Assembly: GCA_964425755.1 (NCBI GenBank)
Contig: CAYRNY010000007.1
Span: 1 to 64,000 of the forward strand
Origin: CAYRNY01 sp964425755
GTDB lineage: Bacteria; Chloroflexota; Anaerolineae; Aggregatilineales; Aggregatilineaceae
DNA length: 64,000 nucleotides
Direction of reading: 5' to 3'
This document shows, piece after piece, positions 56,440-64,000 of this stretch. Made by a program: the position numbers and the translations under genes. Numbering within the stretch: position 1 is the stretch's first letter; each line of letters opens with the position of its first letter. Below the pieces are notes generated by a model. The model saw nothing but the letters and a program-made list of their open reading frames with translations. It did not search any database and was not told the DNA's origin.

Positions 56440-57678
56440 ATGCCAGAAATGCTTAAGAAACCTCTGATAAAGGATGTCGATCCGGTCAGCAAAACCTCAG
56501 GAGGCAACGGGATTCAGGTGATTCAGGAACTCATGAGTCGTGCAGACCAACGCGGCTATGTAACGTTCGAAGATGTACTGGAGTTGCTCGACGAAGACAG
56601 TGATGATGTAAATGCTATCGAAACCGTGTTGGACGAACTGGACGAGCTGGGGATTGAACTGCGCCAGCACGAAGACGACCGCGAAGACGATCTGAACAAC
56701 CCTGAGCACGAGTTTCGTGCCGCAGAAGAAGCCAATGACCCCGGCGTCGGTGACATCAATGCCGTTTCAGCGGACGACCCGGTTGGCCTCTATTTCCGCC
56801 AGATGGCCCAGGAACCACTGCTCACAGCGCAGGAAGAGATCGACCTCGCCAAACGCATCGAACTGGGGCGTGAAGCGGTCCAAAAACTCGAAGACCCCGA
56901 CGCAAACCTCACCCCGGATGAGCGATTCGATCTGCAGCGCCTGGTCCACGATGGGCAGGCCGCGCGCGAGCATCTGGGGCGGGCGAACACGCGCCTGGTC
57001 GTCAGCATCGCCAAGCGCTATATGGGCCAGGGATTGCCGTTCCCGGACCTGATCCAGGAAGGCAACGTCGGGCTGATGCGCGCGGTGGACAAGTACGACT
57101 ACAATCGCGGCAACCGGTTCAGCACCTACGCGACGTGGTGGATCCGCCAGGCGATCACTCGCGCTCTGGCACAGAAAACCCGCACGATCCGCATCCCGCT
57201 ACACATGACGGAGCGCATTCGCCAGATGTACCGTACCGCGCAGGTGCTCGAACAGTCGCTGGGACACCGCCCCACGCCCGAAGAGATCGCCAAAGAAATG
57301 GAGCTCCCGCCCGAATCCGTGCGCGGCATGATGGACGCCAGCCAGCACGCGATCGCGCTGGAGCGCCCGGTCGGGGATGACGGCGACAGCGAGTTCGGGG
57401 ATTTCATCGAAGACCAGGAATCGCCCAGCCCCGTCGAGTCCGCGACGCAGCATTTGCTGCAAGAGACGATCGAAGAAGTGCTGAGCGAACTCACGCCGCG
57501 CCAGAGCCATATTCTCCGGCTGCGGTTCGGCCTGGGCGGCGGCGAGCCGCACACGCTGGAAGAGATCGCCAACAAGTTCGGGCTGAGCCGCGAGCGCATC
57601 CGCCAGCTTGAAAAAGAGGCGCTGCGCCGCCTGCGGCACCCGCGGCTTGCGCATAACCTGCGCGACTATCTGAGCTAG
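56440..57678 (+). CDS. rpoD: Primary RNA polymerase sigma factor (RpoD/SigA)
   Basis: Housekeeping sigma factor, 412 aa. A short region 1.1 (VIQELMSRADQRGYVTFEDVLELL) and an acidic linker come first. Region 1.2 (DPVGLYFRQMAQEPLLTAQEEIDLAKRIE) and region 2 with the -10 recognition helix (YDYNRGNRFSTYATWWIRQAITRAL) follow. Region 3 (RIPLHMTERIRQM) and region 4 with the -35 helix-turn-helix (EEIANKFGLSRERIRQLEKEALRRLRHP) complete it. The absence of a long non-conserved region fits Gram-positive-like or Chloroflexota SigA. The -10 helix composition fits the TATAAT elements seen throughout the window. Confidence 0.96.
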   Translation: MPEMLKKPLIKDVDPVSKTSGGNGIQVIQELMSRADQRGYVTFEDVLELLDEDSDDVNAIETVLDELDELGIELRQHEDDREDDLNNPEHEFRAAEEANDPGVGDINAVSADDPVGLYFRQMAQEPLLTAQEEIDLAKRIELGREAVQKLEDPDANLTPDERFDLQRLVHDGQAAREHLGRANTRLVVSIAKRYMGQGLPFPDLIQEGNVGLMRAVDKYDYNRGNRFSTYATWWIRQAITRALAQKTRTIRIPLHMTERIRQMYRTAQVLEQSLGHRPTPEEIAKEMELPPESVRGMMDASQHAIALERPVGDDGDSEFGDFIEDQESPSPVESATQHLLQETIEEVLSELTPRQSHILRLRFGLGGGEPHTLEEIANKFGLSRERIRQLEKEALRRLRHPRLAHNLRDYLS

Positions 57679-57711
57679 CGTGCATGCGCCGACAACTGAA
57701 TAACGCACAGG

Positions 57712-57739
57712 GGCCAGGGCCACGCTGCGCTGGCCTTTT
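57712..57739 (+). terminator. Probable terminator of the sigma gene
   Basis: GGCCAG (57712-57717) can pair with CTGGCC (57730-57735), with an alternative shifted GGCCA/TGGCC pairing inside, followed by TTTT. It lies 34 bases after the stop. Confidence 0.6.
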
Positions 57740-57778
57740 GATTCGGGCCTCTGCCCCGCCCAGCCACGCGGATCAGCC

Positions 57779-57807
57779 TTGTCAAGCACGCCTCGTTTGT
57801 GTATACT
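57779..57807 (+). promoter_or_regulatory. Promoter of tRNA-Cys
   Basis: TTGTCA (57779-57784) and TATACT (57802-57807) are spaced exactly 17 bases. The predicted start would be about 9 bases before the mature tRNA 5' end. Confidence 0.75.
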
Positions 57808-57822
57808 GTGCACTACGTTGAC

Positions 57823-57893
57823 GGCGACGTCGCCAAGTGGTAAGGCAAGGGTCTGCAAAACCCTCATCGTGGGTTCGATTCCCACCGTCGCCT
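57823..57893 (+). tRNA. trnC: tRNA-Cys (anticodon GCA)
   Basis: A complete 71-base cloverleaf. The acceptor GGCGACG pairs with CGTCGCC at the 3' end. The anticodon arm is AGGGT-CTGCAAA-ACCCT with GCA at 34-36, and the T-arm loop is TTCGATT. The unpaired T at 57893 is the U73 discriminator expected for cysteine tRNA. CCA is not encoded and must be added. It has its own promoter and a downstream hairpin. Confidence 0.96.
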
Positions 57894-57901
57894 CTGAACG
57901 C

Positions 57902-57929
57902 AAACGGGCACCCGCACAGGTGCCCGTTT
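57902..57929. terminator. Hairpin terminator after tRNA-Cys
   Basis: A perfect 10-base inverted repeat AAACGGGCAC (57902-57911) with its complement (57920-57929) and an 8-base loop, ending in TTTCGTGTTT. The symmetric A/T ends could also serve the convergent acetyl-CoA synthetase gene. Confidence 0.8.
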
Positions 57930-57956
57930 CGTGTTTCCCCCCTGCCCGCACCACGA

Positions 57957-59855
57957 TCAGGCTTCCAGCGTGCTCAGGTCGCCCTCGTCCTGGCCGAGCG
58001 CGCGCGCCTTCAGCACGCGGCGCATGATCTTACCGCTGCGTGTCTTGGGCAGCTTGTCGACAAAGTCGATCGACGCGGGCTTGGCGATCGGGCCGACCTC
58101 GTGCGCGACGTGATCGCGCAGCACCTCGACCAGGCGCATCGTCGGCTCCGTCCCGGCGGTCAGGATGCAGTACGCCTTGATCACGCTGCCGCGCATCTCG
58201 TCCGGCACGCCGATCACGGCAGCTTCCGCCACGTTCGGGTGGCTCACCAGCGCGCTCTCGATCTCCGCCGTGCCGAGCCGGTAGCCGCTGACCTTGATCA
58301 CGTCGTCCACGCGCCCGATGACCCAGATGTAGCCGTCCTCGTCTTTCTTGGCGCTGTCGCCGGTCATGTACACGCCGGGGAAGCGGCTCCAGTACTGCTC
58401 GACGTAGCGGTCCGGATCGCCGTAGATCGTGCGCAGCATGGCAGGCCAGGGCGTTTTGATCACCAGGTAGCCTTCCTCGCCCGGCCCGACCGTGTTGCCG
58501 TCTTCGTCCAGCACATCGACCTGCACGCCGGGGAAGGGTCTGGTCGCGCTGCCCGGCTTGAGGGGCGTGGACGGTAGCGGCGTGATCATGAAATTGCCGG
58601 TTTCCGTCTGCCACCACGTATCCATGATCGGGCACTGCTCGCGCCCGATCACGCGGTAATACCATTTCCACGCCTCAGGGTTGATCGGCTCGCCCACGCT
58701 GCCGAGCAACCGCAGCGAGCTGAGGTCGTGCCGGTTGGGCCACGCATCCCCGAAGCGCATCAGGCCGCGAATCGCGGTCGGCGCGGTGTACAGGATCGTG
58801 ACGCCGTGCCGTTCGACGATATCCCACCAGCGATCGGGGAACGGGTGGTTCGGCGCGCCCTCGTAGAGCACGCTTGTCGTGCCGAGCAGCAGCGGGCCGT
58901 AGACGATATAGCTGTGCCCGGTGATCCAGCCGGGATCGGCGGCGCACCACCACGTATCCTCTTCCTTGATGTCGAACACCCACTTGAGCGTAGTCGCCAC
59001 CCCGACCATATACCCGCCGTGCGTGTGCAGGATCGCTTTCGGCTTGCCGGTCGTGCCGCTGGTGTAGAGCATGAACAGCGGGTCTTCGGCGTCCATCTCC
59101 TCGGTGGGGATGCACGTTTCGGCGATCGGGAGCTGCATCAGGTCGTGGTACCACAGGTCGCGCCCCGGCTCCATGCGCACGTCCTGCCCGGTGCGCTTGA
59201 CCACGATCACGGTCTGCACGGTGGGCGAGCGTTGCAGCGCCTCGTCCATGATGTCCTTCAGCGGCACGACGTTGCCGCGCAGCCACGCACCATCTGCTGT
59301 GATCGCGACCTTGCTCTCGCTGTCCTCGATGCGTTCGTGCAGCGCCTCGACCGAAAACCCGCCATAGACCACCGAATGGATCGCGCCGATCTTGGCGCAG
59401 GCCAGCATCGCGATCACGATCTCCGGGATGCGCCCCATGTAGATCGTCACACGGTCGCCCTTGTTCACGCCCATCGCGCGCAGCACGCTTGCAAAGCGAC
59501 ATACGTCACGGTGTAGCTGGTGGTAGGTGTAACTGCGCTGGTCGTAATTCTCACCTTCCCAATACAGCGCGACCTTGTTCCGCCGCCAGGTTTCCAGGTG
59601 GCGATCCAGCGCGTTATGCACGATGTTGGTCCGGCCCCCCACAAACCACCTGTAAAACGGCGCGTCCGAATCGTCGAGCGTCTTGTCCCACGCTTTGAAC
59701 CATTCAAATTCCTCGCGGGCGATGCGGCCCCATTCGCCCGCCAGGTCCGCGATCATCGCGTCGTTGATCGCGTCGTAATCCGGTTGGTTGGCCTGCTGGA
59801 CAATATGCTTGGGGGGATAATAAACCTCGCCGTGTAGGTCGCCGTTGCGGCTCAT
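57957..59855 (-). CDS. acs: Acetyl-CoA synthetase
   Basis: AMP-forming acetate-CoA ligase, 632 aa. It has the ACS N-terminal domain (VQQANQPDYDAINDAMIADL), the ATP P-loop YTSGTTGKPK, the TWWQTETGNFMITPLPS substrate motif with the Trp that limits chain length to acetate/propionate, and the hinge/A8 region GRVDDVIKVSGYRLGTAEIES. The acetylation-regulated Lys is in TRSGKIMRR. The ATG has a strong AAGGAG ribosome-binding site. An AT-rich stretch (59905-59955) upstream probably holds its promoter. Confidence 0.95.
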   Translation of the reverse strand: MSRNGDLHGEVYYPPKHIVQQANQPDYDAINDAMIADLAGEWGRIAREEFEWFKAWDKTLDDSDAPFYRWFVGGRTNIVHNALDRHLETWRRNKVALYWEGENYDQRSYTYHQLHRDVCRFASVLRAMGVNKGDRVTIYMGRIPEIVIAMLACAKIGAIHSVVYGGFSVEALHERIEDSESKVAITADGAWLRGNVVPLKDIMDEALQRSPTVQTVIVVKRTGQDVRMEPGRDLWYHDLMQLPIAETCIPTEEMDAEDPLFMLYTSGTTGKPKAILHTHGGYMVGVATTLKWVFDIKEEDTWWCAADPGWITGHSYIVYGPLLLGTTSVLYEGAPNHPFPDRWWDIVERHGVTILYTAPTAIRGLMRFGDAWPNRHDLSSLRLLGSVGEPINPEAWKWYYRVIGREQCPIMDTWWQTETGNFMITPLPSTPLKPGSATRPFPGVQVDVLDEDGNTVGPGEEGYLVIKTPWPAMLRTIYGDPDRYVEQYWSRFPGVYMTGDSAKKDEDGYIWVIGRVDDVIKVSGYRLGTAEIESALVSHPNVAEAAVIGVPDEMRGSVIKAYCILTAGTEPTMRLVEVLRDHVAHEVGPIAKPASIDFVDKLPKTRSGKIMRRVLKARALGQDEGDLSTLEA

Positions 59856-60037
59856 GCTGAAAACTCCTTGCGTAACACTATGTGACAGCCGGATAAATAG
59901 GAAGTTTTCATATTATAACAAATTATTTTATAGCAAAATTGTTACTTCTTTCACGTATCGTACAGGGGGGAAACGAAGCAGCACCGGAACCCGTGTTCCC
60001 GTGCCTGGAGCCGCGTTGAGTTGCCGTAGCGCCGTGC

Positions 60038-60529
60038 CTAGCGCGCGGACACGTCCGGCGGCGGCAGGTCCACCAGCGCCGATCCGCCGCCCAGCACCAG
60101 CGCGTCTTCGGCCAGCGCGACCAGCAGGTCCGGCAGCGCGGGACCGTGTTCCGCCGTGAGCTCGCGCCGCGCGTAGTAGCCGGCGAACGCGCCGAGCACC
60201 GCCGCCAGCGCCCCGATCGCGGCCCCGCCCAGGCGCGGACGATTCCACGCTTCGCTCAGCGCCGCACCGACCCACACCCCCGTCGTCGCGCGCCCGACCA
60301 GGCCCGGCGGCTCGATGCGCGCGGGGATGCCGGGGATTTTGTCGCCAAGCAGTTCCAGCAGCGCCATGACCTGCAACGCGCGGCTGAACCCGCTCCGGCT
60401 CAACAGGCGCGCGGCACCGCTGAGTTCATGCCCTGAGTGTGCCAGGCGGCGGCTGAGCAGCGCCGGGACCGCAAAGGTCCGGCTGCCGTTGAGCAATCCC
60501 AGCCCGATGATCTGCATCATAACGCGCAT
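60038..60529 (-). CDS. DUF4126-family membrane protein
   Basis: A 163-aa hydrophobic protein. It opens with IIGLGLLNGSRTFAVPALLSRRLA and contains LLGDKIPGIPARIEPPGLVGRATTGVW and GAAIGALAAVLGAFAGYYARR. That order is typical of DUF4126 proteins, with about three to four membrane helices. No function is known. It is on the same strand as acs, separated by about 180 bases that include the AT-rich acs upstream region. Confidence 0.82.
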   Translation of the reverse strand: MRVMMQIIGLGLLNGSRTFAVPALLSRRLAHSGHELSGAARLLSRSGFSRALQVMALLELLGDKIPGIPARIEPPGLVGRATTGVWVGAALSEAWNRPRLGGAAIGALAAVLGAFAGYYARRELTAEHGPALPDLLVALAEDALVLGGGSALVDLPPPDVSAR

Positions 60530-60588
60530 AGTAGCCCCTATCCCGTGAGCGATTCACCTGCCTCAAAGTCTAGCACAGCGCGTGACCG

Positions 60589-61974
60589 TCAACACCCGCC
60601 CGCGATATCGTTGACCACGATGTAGCCCTGGATCGTCTCGCCGACTATCTCGCCGTCAATCGTCGCCGTGACGTTGACGAAGATCGTGTGCAGGCCCGGA
60701 TCAAGCCCGGTGGTGTCCGCGTAAACCTGCACGCTATCGCCGCTGCGCACCGTTTCGGGATACACCGCGAGCGCCGGGCCACCCGGCGGCGCGACGGCTT
60801 CCACCGTGCCCCTGAAACTGCCGGGATAGCCGCTGTTGCCGATCACCACCTCGCCCACCAGCACCGACGCCGGGCAGTACAAGCTGACCTCGGCGGTCAT
60901 GTCCTGCGCGTAGAGCGTGAGGCGCGGCTGGTAGTCACTGTAACGGCGCGGCATGTTCGCCACGCGGTGAAAGACTGGCAGCGGCGATCCGTCGCTGCGC
61001 AGGATGCTGAACCAGCGCATGTGGCTGCACAGCGGGTCCACGCCGTGCGGGTACAGCGACCAGTTGAGATTCCACAGGAACATCGGCCCGGCCCAGGGCC
61101 AGTTGCGGTCGGCGTACTGGTAAGCCCGCACCGTGTAATCCGCCTGTATCTGCCCGGACACACGCAGCCACGCGAACCCGGCGAAGTTCGGGTCGCTGTC
61201 GGAGCACTGCACGCCGTCTTCTGCCGGGTCGCGCAGCCAGCCGAATTCCGTCATCCAGATCTGCTTGTCATAGATGCCGCGCTCCGCGAACAGCTCCCAG
61301 ATCAACTCCGCGCGCCGGAAGGTGAGCGTATCGGCGCTGGGCACGGCCTCCGGCGGCTGGTTATAGCCGTACGGATGGTAACCGAACGCGTCGAACCACT
61401 GCGCCGCGCCGTTGTCGAGCATCTCGGCGGCGAATTCGAGATCGCTGATCGCGCGGCGGTCCGCGGTGGTGATGGTCGGGGCCAGGCCGCCGGACACGAC
61501 GATGATCTGCGGCGCGACGGCTTTGATCTGGGTGTAGGCCACGCGCAGCATCTGCGTGTATTCCCACGCGTTGGGGCCTTTCGGCCACTCGAAGGCCAGG
61601 TTCGGCTCGTTGTGCACTTCGATCGCGTCGACGCCGTGCGCGGCAAGCTCTACGGCACGCTGGCGCACGCTGGACCGGAACGCCTCCCAGTTGTCCGGCC
61701 AGGGCAGGTCCATGCGAAAGAGGATGCGCTTGTCGCTGTACGCACCGATCTGCCCTACCTCGTAGAGCTTGACCCAGTCCATGCGCAGTTGGTCGACCAG
61801 CGCGGGACTCACGTCTGTGTGCGGGCCGATGTGAATACCGTATCCCAGGTGCGGCGGCGGGATGCTGCCCTGCGCCGCAACACGCACGCCCGGTAACGGC
61901 GCGACCAACGCGGCCAGCAGCAGCCCGATAATCAACAGCCGGTGGGTGTCATGTGATCGTCTCATGCCGCCCAT
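60589..61974 (-). CDS. Exported clan-A glycoside hydrolase-like protein
   Basis: A 461-aa secreted protein: signal peptide about 1-35 (LLIIGLLLAALVAPLPG, AAQG), then a (beta/alpha)8 barrel of the cellulase/GH39-like superfamily. The general acid Glu123 is in EVHNEPNL and the nucleophile Glu243 in WMTEFGW, giving a complete retaining pair. Residues from about 360 form a beta-sandwich (CARDB/Ig-like: SVLVGEVVIGNSGYPGSFRG, HTIFVNVTATIDG) ending in a free cysteine. The substrate is unknown, but action on extracellular polysaccharide is likely. ATGs at 61974 and 61965 are both possible starts. Confidence 0.82.
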   Translation of the reverse strand: MGGMRRSHDTHRLLIIGLLLAALVAPLPGVRVAAQGSIPPPHLGYGIHIGPHTDVSPALVDQLRMDWVKLYEVGQIGAYSDKRILFRMDLPWPDNWEAFRSSVRQRAVELAAHGVDAIEVHNEPNLAFEWPKGPNAWEYTQMLRVAYTQIKAVAPQIIVVSGGLAPTITTADRRAISDLEFAAEMLDNGAAQWFDAFGYHPYGYNQPPEAVPSADTLTFRRAELIWELFAERGIYDKQIWMTEFGWLRDPAEDGVQCSDSDPNFAGFAWLRVSGQIQADYTVRAYQYADRNWPWAGPMFLWNLNWSLYPHGVDPLCSHMRWFSILRSDGSPLPVFHRVANMPRRYSDYQPRLTLYAQDMTAEVSLYCPASVLVGEVVIGNSGYPGSFRGTVEAVAPPGGPALAVYPETVRSGDSVQVYADTTGLDPGLHTIFVNVTATIDGEIVGETIQGYIVVNDIAGGC

Positions 61975-62103
61975 TGTACCCCAAACTGCCCATTCGCACG
62001 GTTAATGTACGGTTGACCGACCGGCACTTCACAGTGCGTGATTTTGGAGTATGATGAAGGCGCACGTGGCACACACAGCGACCGGGATCGCCTCATGCCA
62101 GAG

Positions 62104-62132
62104 ATTGCCGCCTGCGGTGTGGTGCGTTATAG
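62104..62132 (+). promoter_or_regulatory. Promoter of the glycosyltransferase gene
   Basis: TTGCCG (62104-62109) and TATAGT (62127-62132) are spaced 17 bases, 52 bases before the start codon at 62184. Confidence 0.6.
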
Positions 62133-62183
62133 TGTCCCGGCTTATGCGTGATCGCGCTAACGCCACTGCGGAGAGCAAACAAG

Positions 62184-62954
62184 ATGAAGCTTGTTATCGT
62201 GCTGCCGACCTACAACGAGGCCGAGAACCTACCGGTCATGGTCGACCGCCTGCTTAACCTGGACGTGCCTGCTGAATTGTCGATCCTCGTTGTGGACGAC
62301 AACTCGCCCGACGGGACCGGGCAGATCGCGGATGACCTCGCCGCGCAGCACCCCGGGCGCATCGAGGTGCTGCACCGGGCCGGAAAAGGCGGCCTGGGCA
62401 CAGCCTATGTCGCGGGATTCCAGCACCTTTTCGACCGCGATATCGACGGCATCCTGCAAATGGACTGCGACTTCTCCCACGATCCGAAGTACATCCCGGA
62501 CATGATCGCCAAGATGCAAAGCTGCGACTGCGATGTCGTGGTCGGGTCGCGTTACGTCAAAGGCGGCAGCGTGGACGAAAGCTGGGGTGTCGGGCGCAAG
62601 CTGCTGAGCTGGTGGGCCAACAGCGTCTACGTCCGCGCGATCCTGGGCACGCGCGTCAAGGACGCGACGGGCGGCTTCCGGCTGTGGCGCAAAGAGGTGC
62701 TGCAGAGCATGGACCTGTCGCGCATTCGCTCCAACGGCTACGTGTTCCAGGTCGAGACGATCTACGTCGCGGAGAAACTCGGCTACCGGCCCGAAGAGAT
62801 CCCGATCTACTTTGCGGATCGCACAGTCGGCCAGTCGAAGATGAGCTTCCGCGTGCAGATCGAGGCGGCGCTGCGCGTGTGGCAGGTGCTGGCCCGCCAC
62901 CGCCATCTCGATCCGTCCGACCGTGTGCCCCTGCCGGAACACGAGTCGGCATAG
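62184..62954 (+). CDS. DPM1-like polyprenyl-phosphate mannosyltransferase
   Basis: A family 2 glycosyltransferase, 256 aa, with no membrane anchor. It has MKLVIVLPTYNEAENLP, LVVDDNSPDGTG, the metal-binding QMDCDFSHDP, GSRYVKGG, and GGFRLWRKEVL near the acceptor site. This is the wording of dolichol/polyprenol-phosphate mannose synthases, which charge lipid carriers for envelope glycan or protein glycosylation. The ATG at 62184 (GGAGAG upstream) starts the conserved block. The next gene encodes a large membrane protein that may use such lipid-linked sugars. Confidence 0.92.
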   Translation: MKLVIVLPTYNEAENLPVMVDRLLNLDVPAELSILVVDDNSPDGTGQIADDLAAQHPGRIEVLHRAGKGGLGTAYVAGFQHLFDRDIDGILQMDCDFSHDPKYIPDMIAKMQSCDCDVVVGSRYVKGGSVDESWGVGRKLLSWWANSVYVRAILGTRVKDATGGFRLWRKEVLQSMDLSRIRSNGYVFQVETIYVAEKLGYRPEEIPIYFADRTVGQSKMSFRVQIEAALRVWQVLARHRHLDPSDRVPLPEHESA

Positions 62955-63005
62955 CGGTGCTCTGTCCAGACTTGCTATTCGAACGTACCTGACGGATTGG
63001 CGCTG

Positions 63006-64000
63006 ATGCTGCGAAAATATGGTCCCGATCTGGTCATCGTGGCAGGGCTGTTGCTTCTGCCACTTCTGTTTTTCGCCCCGGTGACGCTCGGCGGCAAGAC
63101 GCTGATCCCCGCCGACAACCTGTACCAGTTCGAACCCTGGCTGAGCGCACGCGACGCACTCGGCGTGCCGGAAGTGCCGCACAACGCGCTTCTGAGCGAC
63201 CTGGTGCTGCAAAACTACCAGTGGAAAGCGTTCATCCGCCAGAGCATCACCAGCGGCACGATCCCGCTGTGGCAGCCGAACCAGTTCGCCGGGTCGCCGT
63301 TCCTGGCGGCGGGGCAGCACAGCGCGCTGTACCCCTTCAGCGTGATCTACTACGTCCTGCCGCTGCCACGCGCGTATGGCTGGTTCACGGTCAGCCAGTT
63401 GTGGCTGGCGGGCCTGCTGATGTACCTGTTCGTGCGCGGGATCGGGCTGGGACGCGCCGGCGGCGCGGTGGCGGGCGTCGCGTACCAGTTCAGCGCGTTC
63501 ATGATCGTCAGCGTCGTGTTCCCGATGATGATCGCGGGGGCGGCGTGGCTACCGCTGCTGCTGTTGATGATCGAGTTCGTGCTGCAGCGCCGCCCGCTGC
63601 GCGGCGAGCGCCCGGCGACAGTGCCCTGGATCGCGGTCGGCGCACTCGCGCTGATGATGAACATCTTCGCCGGGCACGTCGAGATCACCTACTACACGCT
63701 GATCGTGATGGCGTATTACGCCGCCGCGCGGCTGGTGTGGCGCTGGTGGCAGGACCGCGCGGCATGGCGTGCCTTGCTACGGCCTGCGGGCGCGCTGCTG
63801 GCGCTGGTCGTGCTGGGGCTGGGACTCGGTGCGGCGCAGTTCATCCCGCTGTACGAACTCGGCACGCGCAACTTCCGCGAGGAAGCGGCGAGCTTCGAGC
63901 AGGTGCAGGGTTACGCGTTCCCGGCGCGGCACGTCGCCAAGTTCATCCTGCCGAACGTCTACGGCAACCCGGCGCATCACGCCTACCGCGACGTGTTCAC
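63006..64000 (+). CDS. YfhO-like multi-pass membrane protein (partial)
   Basis: Open from ATG 63006 to the window edge: 331 codons with no stop, so the C-terminus is missing. An N-terminal helix (VIVAGLLLLPLLFFAPVTLGG) is followed by an extracellular loop with PADNLYQFEPWL, SDLVLQNYQWKAF and PLWQPNQFAGSPFLA, the pattern of YfhO-family and GT-C-type proteins. At least five more hydrophobic helices follow. YfhO proteins glycosylate envelope polymers such as lipoteichoic acid using lipid-linked sugars, consistent with the DPM1-like gene just upstream. Confidence 0.8.
   Translation, partial: MLRKYGPDLVIVAGLLLLPLLFFAPVTLGGKTLIPADNLYQFEPWLSARDALGVPEVPHNALLSDLVLQNYQWKAFIRQSITSGTIPLWQPNQFAGSPFLAAGQHSALYPFSVIYYVLPLPRAYGWFTVSQLWLAGLLMYLFVRGIGLGRAGGAVAGVAYQFSAFMIVSVVFPMMIAGAAWLPLLLLMIEFVLQRRPLRGERPATVPWIAVGALALMMNIFAGHVEITYYTLIVMAYYAAARLVWRWWQDRAAWRALLRPAGALLALVVLGLGLGAAQFIPLYELGTRNFREEAASFEQVQGYAFPARHVAKFILPNVYGNPAHHAYRDVF

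Overview
The window is a GC-rich bacterial chromosome segment. Its style suggests a Chloroflexota (Anaerolineae-like) organism. The clues are an ECF sigma factor overlapping an SH3-bearing membrane anti-sigma-like protein, two BMP-type nucleoside importers whose binding proteins have Sec signals but no lipobox, a DUF6062/EF-Tu-like/radical-SAM neighbourhood, and several clear TTGACA/TATAAT-type promoters. Taxonomy is inferred from gene content only. I see no transposase, integrase, CRISPR array, rRNA or phage gene. One tRNA (Cys) is present.

Layout. Positions 1-3850 hold a DUF4062/NB-ARC/TPR STAND protein followed by an exported subtilisin-like protease, closed by a hairpin terminator. Positions 3886-9845 (minus) encode NADPH glutamate synthase, gltB then gltD. 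Positions 10347-13025 (minus) hold an ECF sigma factor, its anti-sigma-like partner and a DUF5666 protein; the last two both carry an SH3b domain and a poly-aspartate tail. Positions 13306-17064 are a MacB/Lol-type ABC exporter. Positions 17203-27223 are a purine-salvage block: adenine deaminase, a BMP-type ABC importer (binding protein, ATPase, two permeases), xanthine phosphoribosyltransferase and GMP synthase. Positions 27359-31069 hold a TIR-WD40 protein, an aldo/keto reductase and a patatin. Positions 31118-34417 hold a BaiN/HI0933 flavoprotein, a radical SAM protein, an EF-Tu-domain-like miniprotein and a DUF6062 protein.

Positions 34541-52178, almost all on the minus strand, are the most distinctive part. 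This is a second BMP-type nucleoside importer whose first permease has a duplicated extracellular beta-sandwich (PPC-like) insertion, and whose second permease has an extra four-helix C-terminal extension. It is followed by a catabolic suite with short overlaps: an ADP-ribosylglycohydrolase-family protein, a PfkB kinase, a YjbQ/UPF0047 protein, pseudouridine-5'-phosphate glycosidase, two nucleoside hydrolases and another PfkB kinase. Beyond these lie a SIS protein, a DsrE-like protein and two PfkB paralogues with Asn at the usual catalytic Asp. The logic is uptake of nucleosides (pseudouridine included), glycosidic cleavage and sugar phosphorylation, complementing the plus-strand purine block.

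Positions 52370-64000 carry a Ca2+-type P-type ATPase, a DinB-like protein, the primary sigma factor, tRNA-Cys, acetyl-CoA synthetase, a DUF4126 protein, an exported clan-A glycoside-hydrolase-like protein, a DPM1-like glycosyltransferase and a YfhO-like membrane protein cut by the window edge.
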